A stretch of DNA of 45,971 bases from positions 1 through 45,971 of the forward strand of contig JAQXTJ010000142.1 of assembly GCA_029219425.1 (NCBI GenBank), read 5' to 3'. Each line of letters opens with the position of its first letter. Position 1 is the first letter of the stretch. This stretch comes from Bacteroidales bacterium (GTDB taxonomy: Bacteria; Bacteroidota; Bacteroidia; Bacteroidales; Muribaculaceae). The position numbers were made by a program, and so were the translations under genes. The notes under the pieces were generated by a model. The model saw only the letters and a program-made list of their open reading frames with translations, was not told where the DNA came from and ran no database searches. Of this stretch, positions 32,312 to 39,867 are shown in pieces.

Positions 32312-34594
32312 TTATATTCCCAGCTTGACTCCTACGAAGATGCTTCGGGGCAGCATTGGGCCATAGATGTAACCGGAGTCGCGGTCGGGACCACGGTCGA
32401 AGTCGCGCTGGTAGGAACCGAACACGTTGAGCACTCCGGCATTGACTTGCAACTTCACCTGGTGCATGAGCTTCAGGTCGTAGGACAGTTTTACGTTGGC
32501 ATCGAAGAAAGCCGGGGTGATGACAGCCACATCGGTCTCAGTGCCCGAGCCGGCAAGGTGCTGCACAAGCATGGGGCCGGTGAAAGTGCCGGTGAGAGCT
32601 ATGCCGAGAGGATGGATGGGATTGTACTTGTAGGTGATGTAGCCGTAGGTGTCGGGGGTGCGGAACATGCGCTTCACCGCCGGCACACCGGGGTTGTCGC
32701 TCCACTGTTCGGGCTGCTTGTAGCGGCTGCGCTGCCATGTGAATCCGGCCTGGAGCTGCATGTCGTGTGAGAATACGAAGCGAGTTTCGATATTTGCTCC
32801 CATCACCCGTGCGCCACTGCCATTGTATCGCTCGAGCACCTTGTTGCCCATCGCGTCGGGCTCGTCGAGCTGGCGCAGGGCAAACACATCGCTCAGGTCG
32901 GTGAAGAAAGCCTCCACGAGCAAGTTGCTCTGCACCGGGCCGAAGTTGTGGTAGAAGTCGCCCGAGAGGCTCACGCTGTTCGACCGCTCCTCCCGCAAGT
33001 CGCTTGCGAGCACCGTCACCACGCGCTCGCCACCCACCACGGCAATGTGGAAGTCCTCGTCGAAAGCCTGTGGCGCACGAAAGCCGCTCGAGTAGGTCAG
33101 ACGCAGGTTGGCTTGCTTCGAGGGATTGTAGCGCACGTTGGCACGAGGTGAGAAAATGGGATGGCTCACCATGGAGTGCTTGTCGAGGCGGCCGCCGATG
33201 AGGAACCCCCAGGTGTCGTTGCGCCACTCATTCTGCAAGTAGGCACTGTAGTTGTGCACGCGCTGGAGTGCGTCGTGGTCGTAGCCCACCGACACGTCGC
33301 GGAGGTAGTTGTATTTATGCTCCACGCCACCCACCAGCTCGGCCGGGAGAAACCACAGCCGCTTCCAGCGGTGGGTGTATTGAGCACCGCTCACCACTAC
33401 GAAGTCCTTGGTCCAGCCGTAGGCATTGAGGTCCATGCCGCCGCCATAGTAGCTGTCGCGGTTGGTGAGCTGGAAGGAGCTGAACACGTTGAAGTGCTTG
33501 TTCTCGTCGAGGGAATAGAGGTCGAAGTTGATGCCACCACCATGAATGCGGTGGTCGGTCTGCTCGGCAATCTCAGCCTCGTGGGGAGGATTGTAGAGAT
33601 TGTCGCCGCCGCGGCGAAACTCCTTCACACCGTGATATTGCAATGTGAGCTTCGAGAGGTCGCTTGTGCGGATGTAGGAGCGGAAGCCAAGCGTCTGCGA
33701 GCGTAGCATGGGCACCTCGGTGAAATGGTCGCCATCGTGGTCGTAACCGGCGCGGTTGCGGTTCTGTCCATACACCATCATTCCGGCGCGGTGGTTGTCG
33801 CTCACGAGCGAGGCATTGAAGGTGGTGTTGTTGTCGAGAGCACCGCTCACGCCCTGCGAGGTGAGGGTGTGAGCCACCTCGGCCGAGTTGATGATAGGGT
33901 CCTTGGTGATGATATTCACCGTGCCGCCAATGGCCGATGAGCCGAAAAGTGCGGAGCCACCACCACGAATCACCTCCACGCGGTCAATCATGTTGGCAGG
34001 AATCTGCTCCAGCCCATACACACCCGTGAGTGCCGAATACACGGGGCGCGAGTCCATGAGAATCTGGGAGTAGTGGCCGTCGAGCCCATTGATGCGCACC
34101 TGAGTGAAGCCACAGTTCTGGCAGTCGTTCTCCACGCGCACGCCGGGCTGGTAGCTCAATCCGTCGGCGAGGCACGAAGCCCCCACCATGTCGAACACCT
34201 TGTTGCTAAGCACGCTCACCAGCGTGCTGCTATTGCGGCGTTTCACCTCGCTCTTGTTGCCGGTCACCACCACCTGCTCGAGCATCATCATGTCCTCAAT
34301 CATTTCAAAGTTCACGTTCACCGTGCCTTTCACGTCGATTGTCTTGCGCTGAGTGACGAAGCCAATGCCGCTCACCTCCATGGTGTAGCGTCCGCTTTTC
34401 ACGTTGTCGAGGCGGAAATGTCCGGTCTCGTCGGAGTTGGTGCCATAGGTGGTCCCGGTGAGTATCACCGTGAGATATGGAATGTGGCTGCCGTCGGCCT
34501 TGCTGACGGTGTGGCCGGTGATGGTTGCGGCATGGATATGGCAGTAGCACATTGCTGCGCACAGCAATGCGGCAATAAAATGTAGTCTTGTCAT
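32312..34594 (-). CDS. TonB-dependent receptor with DCQNCG motif, possible metal or metal-complex uptake
   Basis: 760 residues. A signal peptide (about 1-22, ending CHIHA) precedes a carboxypeptidase-regulatory-like domain (about 24-105; PYLTVILTGTTYGTNSDETGHF), then the plug: EQVVVTGNKSEVKRRNSS, VFDMVGASCLADGLSYQPGVRVE, the cysteine motif NDCQNCGFTQVRING near 155, and VEVIRGGGSALFGSSAIGGTVNIITK. The barrel ends GPMLPRSIFVGVKLGI. There is no STN domain and no SusD partner, so it is not a glycan system. The Cys-x-x-Cys in the plug, exposed His in the signal region and the adjacent His-rich protein point to a metal, heme or cofactor substrate; this is inference. The leader of the gene is enclosed by an 11-bp inverted repeat. 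Confidence 0.85.
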   Translation of the reverse strand: MTRLHFIAALLCAAMCYCHIHAATITGHTVSKADGSHIPYLTVILTGTTYGTNSDETGHFRLDNVKSGRYTMEVSGIGFVTQRKTIDVKGTVNVNFEMIEDMMMLEQVVVTGNKSEVKRRNSSTLVSVLSNKVFDMVGASCLADGLSYQPGVRVENDCQNCGFTQVRINGLDGHYSQILMDSRPVYSALTGVYGLEQIPANMIDRVEVIRGGGSALFGSSAIGGTVNIITKDPIINSAEVAHTLTSQGVSGALDNNTTFNASLVSDNHRAGMMVYGQNRNRAGYDHDGDHFTEVPMLRSQTLGFRSYIRTSDLSKLTLQYHGVKEFRRGGDNLYNPPHEAEIAEQTDHRIHGGGINFDLYSLDENKHFNVFSSFQLTNRDSYYGGGMDLNAYGWTKDFVVVSGAQYTHRWKRLWFLPAELVGGVEHKYNYLRDVSVGYDHDALQRVHNYSAYLQNEWRNDTWGFLIGGRLDKHSMVSHPIFSPRANVRYNPSKQANLRLTYSSGFRAPQAFDEDFHIAVVGGERVVTVLASDLREERSNSVSLSGDFYHNFGPVQSNLLVEAFFTDLSDVFALRQLDEPDAMGNKVLERYNGSGARVMGANIETRFVFSHDMQLQAGFTWQRSRYKQPEQWSDNPGVPAVKRMFRTPDTYGYITYKYNPIHPLGIALTGTFTGPMLVQHLAGSGTETDVAVITPAFFDANVKLSYDLKLMHQVKLQVNAGVLNVFGSYQRDFDRGPDRDSGYIYGPMLPRSIFVGVKLGI

Positions 34595-34622
34595 TTATTT
34601 TTTTGCTGATTTTTATGCGTTA

Positions 34623-34736
34623 GTAATTGATTGTGTGCAAGCGCACAGGCTCCCATGAACCGTCGTCCCACTATCGAGGGCTACGCGCACGGAATCCTTT
34701 GCATCATTTTTTCCCGAATGTGTTTCAATCAATTAC
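34623..34736 (-). promoter_or_regulatory. Structured leader of the TonB receptor gene closed by an 11-bp inverted repeat
   Basis: On the minus strand GTAATTGATTG (34736-34726) can pair perfectly with CAATCAATTAC (34633-34623), enclosing 92 bases. The inside folds further: TGTGC-GCTT-GCACA close to the 3' arm, and a 10-bp bulged hairpin CCGT/CGT/CCC with GGG/ACG/ACGG around the loop TCGATAGT. The 5' arm is also the last codons and stop of the His-rich gene, and the 3' arm is 28 bases before the receptor ATG. It does not match the cobalamin or thiamine riboswitch cores that I know. Confidence 0.5.
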
Positions 34737-35066
34737 CGGCGGAGCGCGAAGCGCCACGCAGCCTTGCTGCACGGCAATGGGCGTGGCTGCGACGGCAGCC
34801 ATAAGAACGAGCACCACCGCCGCAGCGACAACCGGGGCTGCCACCTCGGCAAGCGTGTAGAGCAAAGAGCAATTGAGCAGCGACAGGGCTTGCAGGCCGG
34901 CCTGCGTGTGAGCGTGGGTGCTGTTGGCGAAAGGGTGAGAGTGCACCACCATCACATCATCGACGTAGTGAACGTGCGGGCACAGCGTGCTGCCTCCGTA
35001 GTATCCCACGAAGAGCACTGCGAGCATCAGCGCAAGTATCCTATGTCGCTTCTCAGTGAATGTCAT
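34725..35066 (-). CDS. His-rich small membrane protein
   Basis: 113 residues. A first hydrophobic helix (about 9-24, ILALMLAVLFVGYYGG) is followed by a histidine-rich stretch CPHVHYVDDVMVVHSHPF and THAHTQ (about 28-54), then a second long hydrophobic region (about 70-95, TLAEVAAPVVAAAVVLVLMAAVAATPIAV). The His-rich part would face the periplasm and could hold Zn, Cu, Ni or Co ions or heme. No characterised family is recognised. It lies between a PfkB-type kinase (10 bases upstream) and the TonB receptor (131 bases downstream), all on the minus strand. The pairing with a receptor suggests a metal-related uptake or sensing unit. Confidence 0.7.
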   Translation of the reverse strand: MTFTEKRHRILALMLAVLFVGYYGGSTLCPHVHYVDDVMVVHSHPFANSTHAHTQAGLQALSLLNCSLLYTLAEVAAPVVAAAVVLVLMAAVAATPIAVQQGCVALRAPPVID

Positions 35067-35076
35067 CGGCGGTGTG

Positions 35077-35949
35077 TCATGCTTCCAGAATGTGCTGAAT
35101 ATCGGTTATGGACTTGTCGAAAGGCCCCGACTGCTGCAACTTGATGGTTGACATTGCGGCGGCAAAGCGGCCGGCCTCCTCATAGCCAGCTCCACGGCTG
35201 CGCATGTAGAGGTAGCCCGTGGCGTAGGTGTCGCCACAGCCGGTGGCGTCGATGAGCGCGGCAGGCTTGTAGGCGGGAATCTCGTAGTATCTGCCATCGA
35301 CGAAGATTACAGAGCCATAGCTGCCCAGGGTGATGAGCACCTCGCGCACGCCCCAGTCGGCAAGCTGCCGGGCCGCCATGTGCAGGTCGGAATAGCCGGT
35401 GAGCGACTCAATCTCGTGCTCGTTCACCTTGAGTATGTCGATGAGGCGCAGAGCTTGGAGCTTGTTGTCCCAGTCGCAAGGAAACACCCTGTCGCCATCG
35501 ACATAGCGGAGAAATCCCTGCGCATCCACCGAGAGCGTGCCACGGTTCTTGAGGTAGTCCAGCACATCGAGCGAGAAATCGTCGGCGAGAAGACTGCCAA
35601 GATGAATGAACCGTGCCTCCACACCGCGCAGCTTATCCACGGTGAAAGGGTCGGCCTTTGCGAGCACGCGCTGGGTGCGGTTGTTCATGTTGGCCTCATA
35701 TTTGTTTTCGAAGAACACCGTGGCGCGGCTTTCAATCACCTCCACGTCGATTCCTGCGCTCCGCATCTCCTCCACGGCCGCCATGTCGTCCGTAGAGAGC
35801 GACGTGATGAGCCTGAAGCTCACGTCGTGAGGCAGGTGGTTGATGCCATGGGCAAAGTAGTAGGAGGTGCCACCGCTCAGTGAGGCGGTGTGAGCAGGCG
35901 TGATAATGCGGTCGCGCGTGATGTGTCCTATGCAGATAATATCGGTCAT
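35077..35949 (-). CDS. PfkB-family carbohydrate kinase
   Basis: 290 residues from MTDIICIGH at 35949; the longer frame from 36033 would run into the terminator behind tRNA-Arg and is not credible. The ribokinase fold is clear: GGTSYYFAHGINHL with substrate-binding Gly-Gly, INTERNAL NRTQRVLAKADPF, DAQGFLRYV, LKVNEHEIESLTG, LITLGSYGSVIF and the ATP/anion-hole motif DATGCGDTYATGYL near 225, where Cys replaces the usual Ala of GAGD. Asp of GCGD is the catalytic base. The sugar or nucleoside substrate cannot be deduced; inositol- or ribokinase-like members are closest by feel. The next gene begins 10 bases after its stop. Confidence 0.88.
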   Translation of the reverse strand: MTDIICIGHITRDRIITPAHTASLSGGTSYYFAHGINHLPHDVSFRLITSLSTDDMAAVEEMRSAGIDVEVIESRATVFFENKYEANMNNRTQRVLAKADPFTVDKLRGVEARFIHLGSLLADDFSLDVLDYLKNRGTLSVDAQGFLRYVDGDRVFPCDWDNKLQALRLIDILKVNEHEIESLTGYSDLHMAARQLADWGVREVLITLGSYGSVIFVDGRYYEIPAYKPAALIDATGCGDTYATGYLYMRSRGAGYEEAGRFAAAMSTIKLQQSGPFDKSITDIQHILEA

Positions 35950-35970
35950 CTTGGTAGCTTGTGCGATACT

Positions 35971-36003
35971 AAAAAAGCAGCAATCGCACTGATTACTGCT
36001 TTT
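35971..36003 (-). terminator. Terminator of the tRNA-Met/tRNA-Arg unit
   Basis: AAAAGCAGTAATC and GATTGCTGCTTTT on the minus strand form a 13-bp stem with one G-U pair and a 5-base loop, followed by a T-run. It lies 12 bases after tRNA-Arg and before the PfkB gene. Confidence 0.8.
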
Positions 36004-36014
36004 CATTGAGTTTG

Positions 36015-36088
36015 TGACTCCTACAGGATTCAAACCTGTAACCTTCTGATCCGTAGTCAGATGCTCTATTCAGTTGAGCTAAGGAGCC
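36015..36088 (-). tRNA. tRNA-Arg (anticodon ACG)
   Basis: Cloverleaf on the minus strand: acceptor GGCTCCT/AGGAGTC with one G-U pair, D-arm GCTC/GAGC, anticodon stem TCTGA/TCAGA with loop CTACGGA (anticodon ACG, read as ICG after deamination), T-arm with TTTGAAT and discriminator A. CCA is not encoded. Confidence 0.95.
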
Positions 36089-36104
36089 GATTTGGTAATT
36101 TTTG

Positions 36105-36178
36105 TAGCGGGATCGAGAATTGAACTCGAGACCTCCGGGTTATGAATCCGACGCTCTAACCAACTGAGCTATCCCGCC
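36105..36178 (-). tRNA. tRNA-Met (anticodon CAT), probably elongator
   Basis: Cloverleaf on the minus strand: acceptor GGCGGGA/TCCCGCT, D-arm GCTC/GAGC, anticodon loop TTCATAA (CAT), T-arm with TTCAATT, discriminator A, no encoded CCA. The three G-C pairs of initiator tRNA are absent from the anticodon stem, so it is elongator Met, or less likely a lysidine-modified Ile tRNA. It is 16 bases upstream of tRNA-Arg in the same transcript. Confidence 0.92.
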
Positions 36179-36200
36179 ATCCGTTTCGGTTTTGCGAGTG

Positions 36201-36232
36201 CAAAGTTACAACTTTTATTTGGTTTATGCAAT
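36201..36232 (-). promoter_or_regulatory. Promoter of the tRNA-Met/tRNA-Arg unit
   Basis: TAACTTTG (36208-36201) and ATTG (36232-36229) on the minus strand are 20 bases apart. The mature tRNA-Met begins about 22 bases after the -7 box. The remaining bases to 36366 hold poly-T sequence and no gene. Confidence 0.75.
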
Positions 36233-36366
36233 AGTTGCTGCCTTTTTTTTTCAAAAAAATATTCAAATCCAAGAGAAATTTGCTCCAAATCCATATCAAA
36301 GCTGCACCTCTGCCCTCTCCCATTGCCATCATAGAGCCGGCTTTGGCACTGAGCCTCAGCAGCTTC

Positions 36367-38778
36367 CTATTTGCGTCCTTGCAGGTCGTCGTTCTCAATT
36401 GTCTTGGCTGTCTTCTTCACCTGTGCCTTGAGCGAGCCGAAGCGGTAGGAGATGGAGAAGTAGAAGTTTCGCGTGTGCTGCCAGGTCTTGGCGTAGCCGA
36501 GCACGTCGCCGTTGACGGTGTGCGATTCTCCCAAGTCGTATTTTCCCGAGAAGGGGTTGTTGGCTTGCAGTCGCACGGTGAGGCGGTCTTCCTTTAGGAA
36601 TGAGCGCTGAAGCGAGAAGCCATAGAAGTAGCGGGCTGGATAGCGTGTGTAAACGTCGCTGAATCCCCAGTCCAGGCGGTTGAAGTAGGCCGAGACGCGC
36701 AATTTCCAAGGAAGCTGCTGGTTGACGTTGCCAAACGCTCCAAAGTACCACTTGTCGTTGGTGAGGTTGAGCTGGTCGTTGCGGTAGTGTATGTTACCCA
36801 TGTCGGCATTTATCATGAGCTGTGTGGTGGGTGTGATGGTCCACTGTGCATAAGCGTGCAGCGACGAGTTGCGATACTTGCCCACGTTGTCGTAGGTGTA
36901 ATACACCACATTGTCCTTGGTGGTTACGACCGACTGTATCAGTCCGTTGGAGAAACGGTGATTGAGCGCAACGTTGAGCACCAGCTTGGGCTTGATGAAG
37001 GTGTAGTCGAGCGAGATGGAGTGGCTTCGTGCGCTCTTCAGGCTGGGATTGCCTTGCTTCACATTGTAGGCGTCGCCTATTATGGCGGGGTTTAGGTAGG
37101 CAATACCGGGGCGTGCTATGCGCGAGGCATAGTTTAGCTTCAGGGTGTTGGCGTCGTTGAGCTTGTAGCTTGCGCTGAGTGTTGGCACCAGGTCGTTGAG
37201 TGTGCTGTGGAACGCAGGCTGCGAGCCGTCGGGGTAGGAAGCTCCCATTCGGGCAATTTCATAGCGCAATCCGGCACGGGCGCCCCAGCGTGTGCTGTTG
37301 AATGAGTATTCACCGTAGAGTGCTCCCACGTGGGTGGTGTGGTGGAAGTCGGTGGTGTCGTTGAGCGAAGCCATGTCGAAGGTCTGGTAGGTCTTGCTGT
37401 TGTTTATTCGCAAGATGTACTTGGCGCCGGTCTCGAGCTTGTGGCCTCCGGCGAATGGGCGGGTCCAGTCGAGCTGGAACGTGTGCTCATAGAATTTCAG
37501 TCGGTCGTCGGCAAATTTGTGCTCGTAGCCTATGGGGAAAGCTCCTGTGATGTCGTTGTAGTCGGTCTGCCACTTTTGGGTCTGATTTGTGGTAGAAAGA
37601 AGGTAGGAGAAAGTTATTGCCTCGTCCTTGCGATGAGTGAGGTGCTGGTAGTCGAGCTTGCCGTTGAAGTCGAAGTAGCTGTATTGTGGGGAGAAATAAT
37701 GGCTGCTGTAGCCGTAAACGGGATTTCCTGCGGCATCGCGCATAGTGTTGGCCGATAGGCTGTTCACATTGAAGTTGTAGAAATATCCGCCAAAGGAGAG
37801 AGTGACGAGGTTGAGCGTGTCGATGTCGAGGCTCGACTCGATGTTGCCATAGTGAATGTAGCCGTGGTTGCGAGCCTGGTTGCGGTCGAGAATCTCACTG
37901 CCACTGTCAGTGAAGAGGCGGCAGGTCTCGCTATGGGAGCTTGATTGACCCTCCGACATATAGTTGTAGCCATAGTTGAAGGTGGTGGTGAGCTTTCCCG
38001 TCTGTGTGGTGAGGTAGGTGTAGAGGTTGGTGGAGCCATTCTGGTTGACGGAACCTCCTATGCTGCCCAGCACGCCACCCATCGAGGTGTCGTCCATGGT
38101 GATGATATTGAGGATACCGCTCACGCCCTCGGCGTCGTATTTGGCGCCAGGCTCGGTTATTACCTCGATGCGCTTAATCATCGAAGCGGGGATTGACTTG
38201 AGCACCTCTTTGGGATTGCGCGACCAGCTGCTGTTGGGACGTCCGTTCTTGAAGATTTTGAAGCTGGAGCTGCCATCCACCTTTATGTTTTCCTCGCCGT
38301 CCACGGTCACTCGCGGCACTTTTTTTAGCATCTCGAAGATAGTGTTGGTCTTGGAGTCCTCATCGGCCTGGATGTCGTAGCTCAGACGGTCGATTTCGGT
38401 CTTCACGAGCGGACGCTGCGCCACCACCTGCACCTCGCCCAGCGTGGTCGAGGCATCGTGCAAGGTGAGTGTGCCAAGAGAGGCCGTGGGCTTGCTCTTT
38501 GTCACCTCAAAATTATGCCTGAGCGGAGTCTTTCCCACCGATGAGATATTGATTGTGTATTTCCCGGCTTCGGGAAGCTGCTGCATGAATGCTCCGCTGT
38601 CGTCGGTTGTGCCAAGGCGAATTGCCTTGGTGCTGTCGGCCTGATTGTAGATGCGAATTGTGGCGTAGGCCTCTCCGGTGCCGGTGGTGTCGGCCACAAC
38701 GCCACTCACGGCATATTGCGCCACTGCCTGCACAGCGCAAGCTCCGAAGATGCAAGAAAGAACAAGAAATCGTTTCAT
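36367..38778 (-). CDS. Outer-membrane beta-barrel protein of the TonB-receptor-like OMP_b-brl_3 family
   Basis: 803 residues from MKRFLVLSCIFGACAVQAVAQ at 38778, a clean signal peptide; a start at 38805 would only add a nine-residue extension. Residues of about 22-105 form a carboxypeptidase-regulatory-like domain (VSGVVADTTGTGEAYATIRIYN). A plug-like part follows (LGEVQVVAQRPLVKTEIDRLSYDI, TIFEMLKKVPRVTVDGEENIKVDG, ASMIKRIEVITEPGAKYDAEGVSGILNIIT), then a large barrel to the C-terminus. The family is frequent in Bacteroidota and its substrates are mostly unknown. No SusD or regulator gene is attached. The gene is divergent from the thioredoxin-fold gene at 39293 across a 514-base region rich in palindromes. 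Confidence 0.85.
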   Translation of the reverse strand: MKRFLVLSCIFGACAVQAVAQYAVSGVVADTTGTGEAYATIRIYNQADSTKAIRLGTTDDSGAFMQQLPEAGKYTINISSVGKTPLRHNFEVTKSKPTASLGTLTLHDASTTLGEVQVVAQRPLVKTEIDRLSYDIQADEDSKTNTIFEMLKKVPRVTVDGEENIKVDGSSSFKIFKNGRPNSSWSRNPKEVLKSIPASMIKRIEVITEPGAKYDAEGVSGILNIITMDDTSMGGVLGSIGGSVNQNGSTNLYTYLTTQTGKLTTTFNYGYNYMSEGQSSSHSETCRLFTDSGSEILDRNQARNHGYIHYGNIESSLDIDTLNLVTLSFGGYFYNFNVNSLSANTMRDAAGNPVYGYSSHYFSPQYSYFDFNGKLDYQHLTHRKDEAITFSYLLSTTNQTQKWQTDYNDITGAFPIGYEHKFADDRLKFYEHTFQLDWTRPFAGGHKLETGAKYILRINNSKTYQTFDMASLNDTTDFHHTTHVGALYGEYSFNSTRWGARAGLRYEIARMGASYPDGSQPAFHSTLNDLVPTLSASYKLNDANTLKLNYASRIARPGIAYLNPAIIGDAYNVKQGNPSLKSARSHSISLDYTFIKPKLVLNVALNHRFSNGLIQSVVTTKDNVVYYTYDNVGKYRNSSLHAYAQWTITPTTQLMINADMGNIHYRNDQLNLTNDKWYFGAFGNVNQQLPWKLRVSAYFNRLDWGFSDVYTRYPARYFYGFSLQRSFLKEDRLTVRLQANNPFSGKYDLGESHTVNGDVLGYAKTWQHTRNFYFSISYRFGSLKAQVKKTAKTIENDDLQGRK

Positions 38779-39147
38779 CGTGTCGTAATAAAAAATTAAA
38801 TTCAATTAAATGATGATGCCGCTAAGCCAACATCTCTGTGAATTAGACGTCATAATCCACGGAATTGTTACACATTACCACGAGTTTAACATATTTTTTA
38901 ATACGCGTCCACCGTATGCAATAAATATGCAGAACGAGATATTATGCAAAAATTCATTTGGTTTTGTCGCTGCAAAGTTACGCATTAATGCGCTGAAATG
39001 CGGATTTTCGGGCTAATTAACGCTTTTAAGTTAATTAATTGCAAGTAATTAACGAAAATAGAATTTCAGAGAAAGCTAAACAGCTGATTTTCAATACTTG
39101 CGTTGCGAGCAGTGAGTTAAAAATTTGGCAGATTCGTTTTTTTTGCT
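38779..39147. other. Divergent regulatory region with palindromes and AT-rich repeats
   Basis: No gene is seen. The minus strand has a TAACTTTG -7 box at 38980-38973, which would give the outer-membrane protein gene a leader of about 190 bases. Directly upstream of it lies CGCATTAATGCG (38981-38992), a perfect 12-base palindrome. TAATTAAC occurs at 39014-39021 and 39046-39053 and inverted (GTTAATTA) at 39030-39037, a 16-base step. Confidence 0.45.
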
Positions 39148-39155
39148 TAACTTTG
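39124..39155 (+). promoter_or_regulatory. Promoter of the thioredoxin-fold gene (-33 TTTG, -7 TAACTTTG)
   Basis: TTTG at 39124-39127 and TAACTTTG at 39148-39155 are 20 bases apart. Transcription should start near 39162, which places the structured sequence at 39190-39265 within a leader of about 130 bases. Confidence 0.75.
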
Positions 39156-39189
39156 CAGTGTTTTAGGTAATCTATGTAATTGATTAAGT

Positions 39190-39265
39190 GCCGAAAATCG
39201 GCAGGGGTCGCACCCACGAGATGTTCTCGCGGTGTCGGGCAGCCAAAGGGCAGCCACTCAGGACC
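39190..39265 (+). promoter_or_regulatory. Structured RNA leader of unknown class
   Basis: A GC-rich block in an AT-rich leader contains, in order, GCCGA-AAA-TCGGC (39190-39202), GGGT-CGC-ACCC (39205-39215) or, alternatively, CACC paired with GGTG around the perfect CGAGA-TGT-TCTCG hairpin (39211-39234), two copies of GGGCAGCC three bases apart (39237-39255), and GGACC (39261-39265) that can pair with GGTC at 39206. The competing pairings and multibranch closing stem look like a regulatory RNA. I do not recognise it; it lacks the GGAA loop of signal recognition particle RNA. Confidence 0.5.
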
Positions 39266-39292
39266 TTTAGTATGAACTTTTAATTAAATTAG

Positions 39293-39775
39293 ATGAAGAA
39301 ACAATTATTATTGAGTGTGATTGCAGCTTTCATCTTCATCTTCACCTCAGCGCAGCTTGAGACACCGGCCGACAGCCGCATTGGCTACACGGCACCGGGA
39401 TTCAGCGTTGAGAACGATGGAAGCAAGGTGGAATTGCAGAAGTTGAGAGGAGCCTTCGTGCTCGTGGCGTTTTGGTCATCAACCGATGCAGAGTCGAGAA
39501 TAGCCACGATAACCTACGACCGACTTGCCCGCAATCACGCAGAAATGGAGTTTGTTGCTGTGAATTTCGACCCGTCGGCGGCAGTCTATGATGAGATTGT
39601 GAGAATCGACAATCTTGCCGCAGAGTCGCAGTTCCGCGATGCAGAAGGAAGCGCCTCGAGCATCTATAAGGCCTATCGCCTCGAAGATGGCTATTGCTCA
39701 ATGCTTATCTCGCCCGATGGCAAGATTGTGGCAGTGAATCCTTCGGAAGAAACGATTGAGAGCTACATCGGCTAA
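39293..39775 (+). CDS. Exported thioredoxin-fold protein lacking catalytic cysteines
   Basis: 160 residues with a signal peptide (about 1-20, ending TSA-QLE). The remainder matches the AhpC/TSA-TlpA thioredoxin fold: GYTAPGFSVENDGSKVELQKLRGAFVLVAFWSSTDAESR, MEFVAVNFD, and MLISPDGKIVAVNPS near the end. Where active members have WCxxC, this one has WSSTDAES, so there is no redox pair; the only cysteine is in GYCSMLI. It probably binds or scaffolds in the periplasm rather than exchanging disulfides. It is monocistronic, with a full promoter, a structured leader and a terminator after the stop. Confidence 0.8.
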   Translation: MKKQLLLSVIAAFIFIFTSAQLETPADSRIGYTAPGFSVENDGSKVELQKLRGAFVLVAFWSSTDAESRIATITYDRLARNHAEMEFVAVNFDPSAAVYDEIVRIDNLAAESQFRDAEGSASSIYKAYRLEDGYCSMLISPDGKIVAVNPSEETIESYIG

Positions 39776-39807
39776 GCACACTTCGTGCCCCGATACTACA
39801 AATCAAC

Positions 39808-39840
39808 AAAAAGAGCCCCACGACGGAGGCTCCTTTTTTT
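39808..39840. terminator. Terminator between convergent thioredoxin-fold and T9SS-cargo genes
   Basis: AAAAAGAGCC and GGCTCCTTTTTTT form a stem with one bulged base around a short loop. A and T runs on both sides allow it to work in either direction. Confidence 0.8.
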
Positions 39841-39867
39841 GTTTATACAGGCTATTGCCATCTTGGC

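Noticed and set aside
34623..34736. Cobalamin or thiamine riboswitch ahead of the TonB receptor
   Set aside because: Neither the B12-box/GCCACTG core nor the CTGAGA and ACCTGATC elements of the TPP aptamer are present on either strand.
35950..36033. N-terminal extension of the PfkB kinase to 36033
   Set aside because: It would read through the tRNA-unit terminator and into the tRNA-Arg 3' end; the kinase fold begins at MTDIICIGH.
36105..36178. Initiator tRNA-Met
   Set aside because: The anticodon stem lacks the three consecutive G-C pairs of initiators, and positions 1 and 72 can pair as G-U.
39190..39265. Small signal recognition particle RNA, 6S RNA or tmRNA
   Set aside because: It lacks the GGAA tetraloop with AGCAGCC flank of SRP RNA, is too short for 6S or tmRNA, and has no tRNA-like domain.
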